NCBI GenBank assembly: GCA_947034895.1
Contig: OX344764.1
Span: 35,838,935-35,902,934, forward strand
Origin: Rhytidiadelphus loreus
Taxonomy: Eukaryota > Streptophyta > Bryopsida > Hypnales > Hylocomiaceae
Length of the DNA stretch: 64,000 nt
Reading direction: 5' to 3'
The position numbers and the translations under genes were made by a program. The stretch's first letter is position 1. Each line of letters opens with the position of its first letter. Under the pieces are notes generated by a model. That model made no database searches. It saw nothing but the letters and a program-made list of their open reading frames with translations, and was not told where the DNA came from. Positions 48,721 to 61,500 of this stretch are shown here, one piece after another.

Positions 48721-49131
48721 ACTTAAGCATGATATTAGAGGTCGGAATCAATTTCACAATATTCAATATTCATATTTATATGCTTATAACAACCATTTTT
48801 GAGCTCTCCTTGAATCCAATTTCCTTGAATCTAAAGGATTAGTTATACGCACAATGGTACTAACAATAAGTATTAAAGACATTTACAATGGTAATAAGTA
48901 CTAAGTAACCACTCAAAGGGCACAAATTTATAACAATAAAGTTGTATTTAGTTGTTTCTTAGTTCTTACAAGTGAATATTTTGAAATTTCTTGCAATGAT
49001 ATTGATACTCAAACTTATTTTGCATAATTGAGATTTTGTTCAGTAATGGTAAAGCATGCCATACTATGGAAAAAAAACTATAAAGCAATATTTCCATTGC
49101 TACTACAATGTCTCTAAAGCAATGGTGCTAG

Positions 49132-49313
49132 TATGTGAGCCTAGAAATGTGAGCCTATAAGCCTTGAGCTTAAGCACATAGGTACTCTACAACTATTGGA
49201 GATGTCTATAATATACTTACTTATAATATAAACATCCGATTACTATGGAAGGTGCCTATAACATAGGAGCCTAAGCTCCTATGCTCATGGGCTCAAGATC
49301 CTAAGCTCACATA
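49132..49313. mobile_element. Possible small foldback MITE
   Basis: TATGTGAGCCTAG (49132-49144) faces CTAAGCTCACATA (49301-49313), with further imperfect complementarity inside (TTGAGC/GCTCAA and CATAGG/CCTATG blocks). No target duplication was identified. Confidence 0.4.
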
Positions 49314-50325
49314 ATAGCAATTGTGCAAGGTGTTATGGGCAATTATGTAACATTGTCATTTATAATTTGTATTGAGAATTGAGAAGACAACCTTTTTATA
49401 TACATATGGAGTGGTAGAAAGAAAAATAGACCATGTGGGATATATAAATTAGAATCACTAAGAGGTCAATTGCTCATAGTTAAGTCAAAAGTAGGAATTG
49501 AATTCAAAATAAAATTTCAAACCTCATTTAAGTATAGTAGAATAATTTTTTTCAAAAAACTTGGATCTCAGAAAAGTTGGGAAATCAATTTAAAATTAAT
49601 TTTTAAGAATTCATCTAATATTTAGAGCCTTTAGTCAAAAGTTGTAGACAAATTTTAGAGAGAGGTTGGAAGGGACATTTTCTTTGACATTTTCAAATGT
49701 ACTCTTTGAATTTTGTCTATAACTTTTGATTTGAGGCTCAAATTTACAAATGAATTTTCTGAAGATGAAAGTTAAATATACTAAAAACCTTTTCATAGTT
49801 CAATTTTTTTTTAAATCTATTCTACTATGCCTAAATGAGGTTTGAAATTTTAATTGAGACATAATTCCTACATTTTGACAATTAGCGATCAAGCTCTCAT
49901 CTTCACATTATTCCATACCCTTTGACAGTTCATGATGGAAAAGAATATCATTATAAAAATAATGTCCCCATCCTTCATTCCCACAAATGTCAATGACACA
50001 TTATCTTCATTTTGTCATCAAAGTTGTTTTATTGGTAGATGATCAAGTGACATTGGTATTGAAACTTATTTTATTCTCCATGATGTGTGGATGAATTTTG
50101 TAGATGAGGACTTGGGAGGAAAAAAGGTAGCCATTCTGAAGATTATTGAATGTTATGCTCCAAGCATGAATGATTGATAACTTATGATGATCCTAATTTT
50201 GACAAGCCAATTGCCAATGCCAAACCAAACTCAAAACTAATGTTTCCATGAAACTAGCACCTTTAAGCCTTTGTCAAAGCTATTATGATTTTATAATTGT
50301 TGTTACCAAACATAAGGTGTAAAAA
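49314..50325. other. AT-rich intergenic DNA
   Basis: No gene was seen. An imperfect inverted repeat pairs about 49500-49700 with 49720-49870 (ATTCTACTATGCCTAAATGAGG on one side, its complement near 49520-49545), another possible foldback. Confidence 0.4.
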
Positions 50326-51048
50326 GGTGATTGCAAGAAAGACTAAACAATTTTGGTAGCGTTCTACCAAAATTGTGATTTTTTGCGCTCAGTACTACAA
50401 GTACTATAGTACTATAAAACGGAACAATCTCAACTGTTGATTTTTCAAATCAACGGCCAACAATACTTTTGACTACTTATAAGTATTACATCAGTACTAT
50501 TTGACAAAAACGACAGTTTGTCACAGAAAGTAGATAAAATTAAATAGTAATTAATAGTAATTAGAAAATTATGAATAAATAAAGACTAAAAATTGGCCAT
50601 TTATTAAGACTTGATAGTGATTACATTTCACTAGAAACTAGAAGTTGAAATCATCATGAATGTTTGGAGTGCTATGTGTAAGGGACTCCTATTTGCATGC
50701 ATGTCGAGGACAAAGAATTGTGTTTTTTTGAATGCCCTTTGGTGGGCACATGCTCATTTTTTGTGGAAATAGCCCACAAAAAATTCAAGTGAACGTCTTA
50801 ATTTTTTGATGCTCCACAATACTAAAAAACCCTAAACCACAAAGTGTGACAAATTAGCTAAATTGACATTTAATTATAAAATTATTTTTCAAAATTTATG
50901 AAAAATAATGAATCTCATGCTTTTTGAGTTAGCCATCTTCAATAAAAATTTCAAGTCCATCGGCTTCATTTTCCAAAAGTTACAACTGATAGCAACTCCG
51001 TCACTTCAATTGTGACGCGAAATAGGACCAGTTTTTCTTGCAATCACC
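50326..51048. mobile_element. TIR element of the GGTGATTGCAAGAAA family (723 bp)
   Basis: Perfect 15-bp terminal inverted repeats, GGTGATTGCAAGAAA (50326-50340) and its complement (51034-51048). Near the left end a perfect 12-bp stem, CAATTTTGGTAG/CTACCAAAATTG, follows. The right two-thirds matches 37227-37667. There is no coding capacity; superfamily and target duplication are unclear. Confidence 0.6.
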
Positions 51049-54000
51049 CAAAAGTACCATTAGGTGTGGACATTTGACATCCTCATTGAGTTGGGCATGT
51101 TGTATGAAAATCCAATATTATTTGTGGTACCACATGGACTCAATTTGAAAAAAACTTAACATCTGTACTTACATAGGCAAAAAGATTATGTGAAATTAAA
51201 GTAGAGGTACCTATAACAAATAACTTAAGCATTTTATGATATAGGATATGGAGAATTTGTTGAGAAATTGAGCTCAATTTGTGCAAAAATAAGGATGAGG
51301 AAGAATGCAAAAGAATGATTTTGTTTCCCTCAAAAATGAATATTTTATTCAAATGAATGTGAATGTAGATTTTTCATTCAAAACCATTCGAGTCTCATAG
51401 ACTCACTTGTAGTAATTAACTTAAGAACTTTAGTCTCCCTAACTAATGGAAGAAGAGAGATAAGTAGACCAGAGGGTAGAAAAAGATAATCTTTTTCAAT
51501 GAACAATACATCCAACTATTGTCGACTATAGGTCATCCTAAAAAGCCATTACAAGGGGGATGTCCAAAATAGCTACCTCTACCTTATCCACAAGGTTATA
51601 GGTTTGCACTAGATGACTATGCATATATATCTACACCTCTAGTAACTTAGCTAGGCTTGTATATAAACTTTTTTAATAATTAGGCACCTATAGTCTTGGC
51701 TCAGTGCCTTGAGCAATGGATTTAACCTTGGTACAATGCCCTTTAGAAAGTAAGGTAACGTCTATAATGTTTTTTGCACAAACAAGAAAATGCAAAGGAA
51801 AAACATGGCCAATGCTACATCATAAACAAATTATGAATCATTTTATTGGCATTAATAGAAAACTCTAGGCATATAGAAACATCTAACTTTGAATATATAC
51901 TATAGAATGTATAAAGATCACTATGCAATATAGTCACCACTCACAAGGGTTACCTTACCTTGTAGAGGGTGTTGTACATTGGTGAGGTAGTCATGAGTTC
52001 AAATTTGGATGCTAGTGGGTTACTTACCACTACAATCAAACTAACTATGGTGGTAGATCAAATGATGTCATTGTTATATACTTATATAGGACCTTGATAA
52101 AAAATTTGGAGGAAAAAACCTTGGAAAGAACATGTTGGTTCTTTATAGGATCTACCTCTTAACAAATTAATAGAGACTTCAAGGATCATGAAATTCACCA
52201 TTTAGGTCCATAAGGCTTAGATAGTTGAGTTATTCTCAATAAACTCTTTATTCATCAAGTTGATCTTTCATACAATCATACTAGAGTTACCTTTCTTTCT
52301 TCTTCTTTAGAAATTGCTTTATTTATAATAAGAAAATCTTAAATTTTTATTAAAAAGAACAAACAATTGGGTAGCTTGGCCTATGATACATGTATTAAGA
52401 ACTTATAGAATTGGTCTTTTAATGCTATTATTGTCCTCGAAAAAATTCATTCTATGTATATAATTCCATTTTTTTATTCTTTGTTAGAAAAGCCACAAGA
52501 ATTTTTACATTAAAACAAATTAAATCCCTTGAAATTGAACCTAATCACCTAAATGCATTACAACCATGTGTCATTGTCATAGCCAAAATAAAAGTAAAAA
52601 TAATGTTCTAATTTTTTAATTTCTAAATTTTTTGAAAATCAATATCTTTTATGCATGAAGGAGTGCAAAGACATTGTTGTAGTGCGAGAAGTTGTGCTCT
52701 TGATACAAATAGAAAAATCTATGTATAAAGGAGTGTAAGGGCTTTGTTTCATGGTGTTTGGACATGTGGTGTAAAAGTTATCTTTTTCACCAAAATAAAA
52801 GATAATTTAATTCAATTTTCTAATTCATAAATACTTTGAAATTCAATAACTTTCACATTGTAAGTCCAAATGCTATGAAACAAAGTCTGTGTACCCCTTT
52901 AAGCAAAGAACTTTCCAATGGTACCAAGAATGTTACCAACATATGCATGAATTCATAGATCTTAGCATATCAAACAATCAAACAACCTAATTCAAGGTAA
53001 TTTAAGGTATAAAATAGTGGACAAAGTTCCAAAAGAGATGTTTTTGTGCAAAGCCCATATATTGCCCATGTATTGAATAAGTGAGTGATTTTGTTTATTT
53101 GTAATTTGGGGGTGCGAGATCAGTACAAGACAAAATGAATACTTCATTTTATTATAGATACTCAACATTCTCAAAACCTGATATTTGAAAACGTATTTGG
53201 AATTTTGGACAGAAGGGAATACTAACGTTAGACGTGATGCCGAGGAATGATCGATTTGGACCAAAGCAATGTACTTGCAAAGCATATCAAAACAACATAC
53301 TCAACATATCCATTTCTTCCGACATCAGAGTCTCCAAGTGATCACGTCAAGTGTGTGGGCAGTGCTTGCCACTTCTGATCAAGTGACAAACGACAGCATT
53401 TGCTTTCCAATTCGCATTAGTAAGTCATCATGTCATTGAATCGCCTTGTGCAAAGGAAACCGGTTTTTATTCACTGCTCATTCCGAACAATGTGAAGACG
53501 AATCTACCAGGGAATCCATGTTTTCGAGCTCTGCATGTATGTGCACTTGACTGTTACAATTTTGGCGCAATAAAGCAAGTCATTTTAACAAATATGACGC
53601 AATGAAACAGGCCATTTTTGCAAATATGACTCACCATATCAGTAACGATGCAACTTGACAGGTTGCATTGGCGAGGCAGCGAGGGGTCGGTGCGACCAAT
53701 TTTCTTGATGTCAACGATAAAGTTTCGATGTCAAAGAATGTTCGCTCGCATGCAGCTCATTACGTTGACCTAGGTCGGTAAAGTTTGTAGAGGGCAGCGA
53801 CAAAAGCTGCGAGATGCAATAATATTCATTTTATACGAATTGTGACGCGCGCACTGCGTGCAGCGTATTCCGGATGCTTTACTCACAAGTTTCATCCTTT
53901 GTATCTCTGTAAGTAAACCTTCGCATTTTAAAAAAAGAAATTGAATAGTGAACGTCAGTAAAAACAGAAAAAATTCGAATGAGTTTAGATCTCCCAACAT

Positions 54001-54230
54001 TCACAACGAAGCAAACCTTCAGCAACCCAAACCTTGAGGTGTTTGCCACGCTGTTTCTGTTGCAGAGCGCGCCCGGTGTGGACTTTCTAAATCTCGATTA
54101 CCGATCTACATACTCTGGATATCGACTATATATTATCAAGTTGATTGTCTCTCGAAGCAGGTAGCTAAAGGGCCCAAAGTCAAAAGCCTCCCACAGCCAG
54201 CTCATGCCAATTGCGGCTGCAGTGGACAGT
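51049..54230. other. Gene-free AT-rich DNA, then the Cys-rich gene's upstream region
   Basis: No protein-like frame was found; frames of 70-97 codons are on AT-rich DNA without motifs. Blocks near 52690-52930 repeat 42360-42440 and one another in inverted order. From about 53330 the GC content rises toward the Cys-rich gene. No RNA gene was recognised. Confidence 0.45.
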
Positions 54231-54233
54231 AAT

Positions 54234-54240
54234 TATATAA
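54234..54240 (+). promoter_or_regulatory. TATA box of Cys-rich repeat gene
   Basis: TATATAA lies about 250 bp before the chosen start codon. A short upstream frame (ATG at 54261, 15 codons) lies right at the expected transcription start and may or may not be in the transcript. Confidence 0.45.
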
Positions 54241-54487
54241 ACTGCAGAGAAGAAGCAGAAATGAGTGAGCAAGGATTGGTTGAAGCTTTCGTGCAGCAGC
54301 AGCTCTAGCTGCTTCAACAACCTCCATGAGAGACTTTCTTTGTCTTCATTCTTGACTCTTGACAAGTCGACGTTCGTGACTTATATCGCCAGTCAGATTT
54401 CATACTTACAGTTCGCATACTTCTATCTTCCTAGCAAGACTGTTTGATTGAGGAACTTATTAGTAAGCTTGGAGCTAGCTCAATCTC

Positions 54488-56693
54488 ATGGCGTCCATAT
54501 TGCATTCTGCAACAGTCAGTTCTTTACTTATCCTGGCGATGCAGCTGATCTGCTGCTCTCAACAAGTTACAGGTGTGTAGTATATTTAATTCATTTTCAT
54601 CTACTGGTTGAATGTCTTAGTTTGCAATTGAATATTTAGGTTTACATCAGTCTGCATGTTAATGCTTCCATAAACTTATCTTTTGAAGATTTGGTGCCAT
54701 AATGTGACTTTCAACTAATCAGAGCCATGTGATTTTTGTTGCCCTCAATTAAAACTCTAGAGCTCAAGTCGATCTAGTAAAGATGCGAAATTTCAGTGCC
54801 TGAAATAAACCGCTGTGCTGTTCTTAATTAGTTCAGATCTTGTTTCCGAATGCCCCAATGTAACGGCTTTGAAATGTCGGTTCATTGCACTGACTAATCA
54901 TATTCCGTTTTTTATGTGCAGGTGCAAGTTATGGATCGCCGGCAACTTGTCCCACTGGATACAAGAACTGTGGCGACAACCACAAAGGTCGCTGTTTAAC
55001 ATACGTCAAGACCGATGTGAACAACTGCGGCGACTGCGGCGTCAAGTGCAGCGCACCGCCTCACTCTTTTCCCGCCTGCTCCAACTTCAAGTGCGGATTT
55101 ACGTGCACCAAGGCGTACAAGAATTGCGACCTTAAGGACCAGAACGGGTGCGAGACTTGCGTTCAGATGGACATCAACAATTGCGGGAACTGCGGGAAGA
55201 AGTGTCCCCTGTACGCTAACACCCTCGGTCCCAAGTGCTTTAACAGCACGTGCACCGGTGTTTGCCAGACTGGGTGGAAGGATTGCAACAACAACCTCGC
55301 GCTGGATGGGTGTGAGGCGCAGTTGAAGACCGACATTAAGAACTGTGGCGCATGCGGAGTGCAATGTGCCAAGGCGGTCAACGCGGATGGTGTGTGCTGC
55401 TACGGCCAGTGCGGGATTCAGTGCTACAAAGGCTTCGCCAATTGTGATAGAAAGTTAGCAAATGCCTGCGAAGTCGCGCTTGACACCGACATCTTGAACT
55501 GCGGCACTTGCGGGCATAAGTGTGTCTGCCCTCCATATTCCAATCCCACCTGCACCGCTGGGAGCTGCGGGTATACCTGCAAGGACGGATACACGGATTG
55601 CAATGGCTTGGCAAAGGACGGCTGCGAAATCACCCTCGCCTCCGACGTTTTGAACTGCGGTGCTTGTGGGGCGGCGGGCAACATTCCCAATGCGCAACCG
55701 TTGTGCTCGAGTGGTACTTGTGGCATCAAGTGCTGCAACGAGGGATTCAACGATTGCAATGGCTTGTTGACGGATGGCTGCGAAGTCACTGACGCGACTC
55801 TGCAAGTCGACACGTTGAACTGTGGAGCTTGTGGAAACATATGCCCCTCTCCTCCAAATGCCATTCCTACTTGTGCTGATGGAGTGTGTGGGTTCACCTG
55901 CAAGGCCGGATTCGAGGATTGCAATGGCCATGCTGCCGATGGCTGCGAGGTCTCTTTGGAAACAGACCCCTTGAACTGTGGCGGTTGTGAAAACAAATGC
56001 GACTGTCCTGATAACACCGTTCCGACTTGCGCTGCTGGAACGTGTGGGTACACTTGCAAGGACGGGTTCAAGGACTGCAATGGCAAGGCGGCGGACGGCT
56101 GCGAGGTCGACACCACGACGTTCCAAACCGACGTTATGAACTGTGGGGATTGTAACAACAAGTGCCCCTGTCCTCCGAATGCCATTCCATACTGCACTGG
56201 TGGAAAGTGCGGGTTTACCTGCAAGGACGGATTCAAGGATTGCAATGGCGACGCTGAAGATGGCTGCGAGGTCCCGATTACCGACGACATTTATAATTGC
56301 GGTGCCTGTGCGAATTCGTGCGGAGATAAGGAAAACGGATTTCATATCTGCAAAGCGGGAACTTGTTGTCCATGTGGATCTGACCAGGACTGTGAAACTG
56401 CTAATACCCCTCAGCAGAGTTGTCTCGCGTAAGTGAACTTACTGTCTTGAGCAGTCTCACTTGTTTTTATGTTGAAATGCACACGATGTCATCACGTATT
56501 GAGCTCGTCGTGATTTCATCTCTCTTATCAATGCTGTTCAAATTGAAGTTCGTATTTATTTATTTCCAGCATGCTTGTGATTTAATTCGCCAACATTTTT
56601 AGCCCTTGATCGCTTTTCTCTATCGTCGTTTTTAACATGAATTCAATTTCCCTGATTGCTCGCAGTGGATGGTGTTCTTCATCGCCCAGATAA
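54488..56693 (+). CDS. Secreted Cys-rich repeat protein (NCGxCG / DGCE repeats)
   Basis: Exon 1 (54488-54572) encodes a signal peptide, MASILHSATVSSLLILAMQL, ending near CCSQQVTG. A phase-1 intron is followed by exon 2 (54922-56428) and probably a 28-nt exon 3 (56666-56693; donor GTAAGT, acceptor CTCGCAG), giving 539 aa. If the last intron is retained, the stop at 56430-56432 gives 531 aa. The mature protein is nine units of about 50 residues, each with NCGxCGxxC, a CGFTCKxGF segment and DCNGxxxDGCE. All repeats are in phase and Cys-saturated, implying a disulfide-stapled extracellular rod. The pattern recalls Stig1-type plant proteins and, more closely, repeats in myxobacterial surface proteins. 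Function is unknown. Codon use matches the other genes here. Confidence 0.8.
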
Positions 56694-58829
56694 GGTTAGC
56701 AAGACGAGGGAAAACGAAGATTGAATGCCAGATGTAGCTAGTTGGTGCTGGGTCAAGCTACCGACTAATCGACCCCATCCCTGATTTGTGACTGATTTCG
56801 ATTCTAATGCATTTTAAATAGTTGTCAGTGAACATTCTTGCGATGATTTTTGATCTGTAGACAGTCACGCAGCAGCCTAAGGTAGTGCGTGTGTCCACTA
56901 GGATTGACCACTGAAGTATAGATAATTCATTCTTGCGCTATTTGGCTACATGCATATCCAGCATTAGCTAGTGTGTGCGACATATTTTTTCATTAATTGA
57001 ATCATTTTGTTTGTTGAATCGTTTCTTGCACATTGCAAACACTTTTAATTGCTGCAGCGCTAGCTTGTTGTGAGTGCACACCAGACATGAGTTAGTGCAG
57101 TGCTCATTTGTACATGTACTCCTTTTTCTCTCCCCCTGGCTAGTTGGGATCAAGTGCACTGGAAATTGCATCACAAGCATATATCTCTCCCAGAAGCTGC
57201 AATTTTCTCTTCTCCACACATCTACATGCAACAACAAAATCTGTCCCTTTCAACCAGGAAATAAAACAGAGGTTTGGCACACTACAGACAACATATTCGA
57301 GCTAATTTAATGTTCGTACCAAGAAGAACATATTTGGTAATCTTCTTTTGAATACCTACCAAGAAGATTACAATTTCATCTGGTTCCCTGTAGCTGGTTC
57401 GCAGTTTTGAGGGCCTGAAAGCTTATTGATCGCAATCCAAACGCTCCGTTTCAGGGTTTGGGGGGGGGGGCATTATAGTGCCAGATTGCACGACAGAAAA
57501 ATAAATTGGCTAAAAAAGGCAACAAATCATGAAGCTCTCGCCAGAAAACTTAAAATTCAGAAAAAATCTTGTATGAAATCTCCAGATTGTGGATGAAAAC
57601 CGATTCATGCACAATTGCACATGTGAAACGTGCTAATTTGATATCCTCTATCAAAAAACTGGATCAATGTTGAAATTTGAAGCACCACTACAAAATTTTA
57701 TATTGCCTTTTTAGCACTTCCTGTTAAAAAAACGTGCTCCGTTCATGTCCGCTCAACAAGAATGTGCGCTGGTTTTGGAAGAATGACAAATTATTTCTTA
57801 GACGAAGTCTAACTATATGACTGGCATCAGTTGATCACATCTATAGATACATTTCTTCTAAGATGCAGTTACACTCACATCACTCATTTTGTCTCCATAT
57901 AATTTAACACTAACGGTCCAGGTCGCTCTCTCATGTGCACACTGCTCCTGGTCATTCTTGTTGGTCTTTCCTTCCCATCAATCTCCGGAAATGCATGATA
58001 ACCATGGCGAGTCATGAATTGTGTCGCCATTGCTAGCCCGGTATGTGGTGAATAAATCGAAACTGCACGTCCTCACATCACGGAGCCCCGAATAGGATGG
58101 TAACGATATCCTCCCACAAAAAGCTCCTCTTCAAAGAGACCCCTGACCCCACAGAAACCCTACTTCCACTCGTCAATAACTAAGCGCAGTGCCGCGGGTG
58201 ATGCCTCACTCCGCAATCTTAACAACCCCAAGTTCTAATTCCTCACGCCAGAACTCCCCAAGCTGTAATCCTGTGAGCAATTGGTGCTAGTTTTAGCGAT
58301 ATGAGTGCTCAACAAAACGAGAGTTTCGATTCACTTGATGCAAAGCTGGAGTTGCTACGAGGAACTCGCTGTAGCCCAGGTCAAGTGCTTGTAAGGAGCA
58401 AACGATTGCTCATACACGTGCTGTTCTGGCTCATGTTTCTGTCCCTGACGTTTCACAACCCTGGCAGGCGTGCGTTGTGACTATGGCTGTCCCAGAGGCC
58501 TGTGCGGCAAACATTAACAAAGCACTCGCAACAAAGGATTCGCGTAAATTGGGGAATCAATTAATCAAGGCCGTGAAATAACTGACTGGGGGGATGAGAA
58601 TCGACTCAAGGAGTAGTTCATATGTGAGTATATTGTACACAAAGCACGATCAGATGTTATTATCGGGGTTGCTATCCTGAACTCCACTCGCTCCAACTCG
58701 TGAGATCATTTAAATTCCTCCCGCATTCCGGATCTGTACTGAACAGAAACAGCAATTTCGAACTTGTAACTGGATAATCATAGCCATGGGAGCCAGGCTA
58801 AAACTGTTGTCTTGCAACCTCAAATCTAT
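56694..58829. other. Intergenic DNA between Cys-rich gene and GDSL copy D flank
   Basis: No convincing gene. A G12 run lies near 57461-57472. GC content is moderate at 57900-58600, where one small coding-like frame occurs, listed separately. Confidence 0.45.
58301..58480 (+). CDS. Small open frame, 59 aa, hypothetical
   Basis: The frame starts MSAQQNESFDSLDAKLELLR and carries a hydrophobic stretch (LLIHVLFWLMFLSL). It is followed at 58484 by a second short coding-like frame (MAVPEACAANINKALATKDS). Together they look more like eroded exons than a functional small gene. I do not recognise the family. Confidence 0.2.
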   Translation: MSAQQNESFDSLDAKLELLRGTRCSPGQVLVRSKRLLIHVLFWLMFLSLTFHNPGRRAL

Positions 58830-59509
58830 CTAACGTCAAATTCGTGAAATTGGCAGAAATTCACGAAATCGAGACGCCTTCAAACGCCCATCTGGACGCT
58901 TAGATCTATACCAGTCCTCGTATTTAAAGCATCCTGCAATTGAATGACGAAATTTTGGTGCTCTGATTTTTTTTAATGAATGAATTAACCGCAGTGGCAT
59001 CAGCCGCTCAGTTGTAAATAACGGTGAGAATCTGGACAGGCTTGGAATTTGTGCAAATCACCCTTTCGGTTGGAATTATTTACAGCTCCAATGAGCTGCT
59101 AAAATGTACTAATCATTCACTTCGCAGAGAGTCGGGGTATCCCTTGGGGGTGAATTGTGTAAATGTACTCATATCCTTGCCCACCAATACAATCCGTGAC
59201 AGCCGCCTTGTTCAATGATTATGTGATCGAGTAAAGACACACTGGGACCAAAGCCATGAGCAGATGTTTAACGCAATTGCGAATTGAAGTGAACCCCACT
59301 TCAGGATCCACGAAATTATTAATGAATTTCCATTCCGAAGAACTGCATCAAGAATAAAAATGCCGCGTTGAGATCAATCTCAATAAAAATGTTGACTCAC
59401 TAACCACTAAAGCTTGATTATTCTACAAGTGAAGTAATGGGCTCTAAGAAATGGGATCGGAGCGACCATACTGGAAATGGCCACCGATGCCCCCTCTCGA
59501 AGGAATTGA
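58830..59509. repeat. 3' flank of GDSL copy D, homologous to that of copy B
   Basis: It aligns with 32285-32971 in the same orientation, roughly 85-90% by eye, with several small gaps. Shared blocks include ACGTCAAATTCGTGAAA and AATTGAAGTGAACCCCACTT. The adjoining coding exon is about 99% identical. Confidence 0.75.
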
Positions 59510-61052
59510 TTACTGCGGGTCATCAAAGTGCGAGAAGTCGGGGGAGCAGTTGAGCCCGCCCTTGGGAGTGATGTGCTCGCCCTGCAAGAAAGCCGTCACG
59601 GCGGCCTTGTTGAACGTGTTGGACGTGTGGATGCCGTCCCAGCTCAGATGCGCCGCGGGATCCGTGCAGTGCGACAGAGTCAAATTCACGAACTGGTTGT
59701 CCACCAGGCCCGCGTGCCCGCAAGTCACCTCCTTGTTGAAGTTGTACGCACCCCCCGCGCCGCAGCAAGCCTTCAGCGGCGCCGTCACGTTGTACTTCTT
59801 CGGCTGCTTCAGGATGTCCGTGAACACGCCGTGAGCGTCGCCGTACAGCAGCTGCGCCTGCGGGTACTTCACCCGCAGCTCCTCCATCTTCTCGCCCAAC
59901 AGCTGGTTGTGGCGGTGCGTGATTTGGTTGAGGTCGCTCAGGCAACCATGGCGGTCGTACTTGGCGTGCGGGCCGCCGTACATGGACAGCATGGCGGGGA
60001 TGCAGCCCAACGGAGGCAGGTTCACCACCAGAAGGGTCCGGGCCGTGGGCAGCTGCAGCGTGGCCGTCTTCGGGGGAGTGTACAGCACCGGCGTCAGCAT
60101 CGCCTTGATGTGCGTTTCGATGGCTTCCACCACCTGGGGCACAATGTAGCGCGTCTGGCGCGGCGTGAGCGTCTTGTCGTACAGGCTGGAGAAGTAGTCT
60201 TGGTAGCCGGACCACACCAGGAACAGCGACTCGCTGACGGTGGCCAGCTTGGGCAGGCTCTGGTTGAGTCCGGGCGAGTGGAAGATGGGGCTCTCGTAGA
60301 ACCACACGCGCGTTTTGTAGCGCTCGTACCACTGATGTTGCACGTCCAGCGAGAACGGGCTGTTGAATCCCGAGTCCCTGCGCCACACCTTCACGCTCCG
60401 CGCCGGCGCGCCATAGGCCGCGAAGTTGGTGCCGTACGTGAAGTCGGCTCCCGTTCCCCGCAGCACTGGGTAGATGGGCCGCAGGCGCACTCCGAAAGCT
60501 GCCATTACAACAGAGCCAACAGCAAAATCCAATCAGTACACTGTCTCCAACAAACCATCAATCAATCCCGGGGAACTCAATCCTCTTGGTCATCATCTAC
60601 TAATGACACAGACTGTAAATCAATCCCTAATTGATAGTGAAGTCCTGTGAATCTGCAATGTTCTTGGTGCTCGTCAGCTTCCATGCCAGTGTGTATTATT
60701 ACTTAATTGGTGGATGAATTAGCTTGTATTGAATTGAGGGTTGCAGGATTGAATTGGAATGAGCCGCGTTCGTACCAAGGAAGTCGAGCAACAATTTGCC
60801 GTCGGTGAATCGATCCGCGGCATGGCCCGGAAACAGAATGCCATGTGGGTCGAGCTCGGCGTTGGCGAACTGGTCGGGAAAGGCCGCGATGGAGTTGCCG
60901 GTGTCGGTCAACGAGTCTCCGAACGCATACACCGCCGGGAACTGGCACTGGGGCAAGGTCTTGTCGGCCGAAGCCACGTGCATCGATTGCAGCAAGCAAG
61001 CAACAACGAGGACACCCCAGCAGAGCATCCCCAGTCTCGACGTGGACGCCAT
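59510..61052 (-). CDS. GDSL esterase/lipase, copy D (complete)
   Basis: Exons 60776-61052 and 59510-60498 on the minus strand, separated by a 277-bp phase-1 intron, encode 421 aa. An in-frame upstream ATG (to 61082) would add MASGLATTSK, but the shorter start matches copies B and C and directly precedes the signal peptide. Ser47, Gln192, Asp380 and His383 are as in the other copies. Differences from B are few (signal peptide VVAC for VAAC, DKTL for DNTL, GVRLRP for GVHLRP). The intron and both flanks are much more diverged than the exons, pointing to conversion of coding sequence. It is convergent with copy C and flanks the Cys-rich gene. Confidence 0.94.
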
Positions 61053-61283
61053 TTTTGACGTCGTCGCCAGCCCCGAAGCCAAACTTCTGATCCTCCGGCT
61101 TCGAATTAGTGTAGTTCAGTTGCCGCGCCGAGAAGTGGTGCAGATAATTATATGTAAGTCGAGTCCCCTATCTGCCGATCGATCTGGTGGAGCCGCAGTT
61201 GGTTCGTCCGTAGTGATAGAGCTCGAGTGTTGGAGGAGAGTGTTGCGAAGCTGAATGAGATTATAGTGCGAGTGCTGAGCCCA

Positions 61284-61500
61284 TTTATACCAATCGAGGG
61301 AAGCACGAGGTGCAAACGCGGTAAGCTCAGTCCCAGCCTCCGAGACGACATACGAGGTACTTTCGCTCTACTGAGTTTTAGAATAGTGATGGATGTCAGT
61401 CCAACGTTATTGAGGGAGGAGAACGAGTGGAGCGGGTGCGTGGAAGACCGAAGCGATTCGGTTTCTTCTTTGTGGGTCCGCCATGCTGCGGAACTGTTGC
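61284..61500 (-). promoter_or_regulatory. Promoter region of GDSL copy D
   Basis: TATA box GGTATAAATGG (core 61284-61289) on the gene strand. Upstream bases 61372-61500 match the upstream region of copy C (43165-43300) in inverted orientation, suggesting that C and D keep an ancestral promoter that B has lost. Confidence 0.55.
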
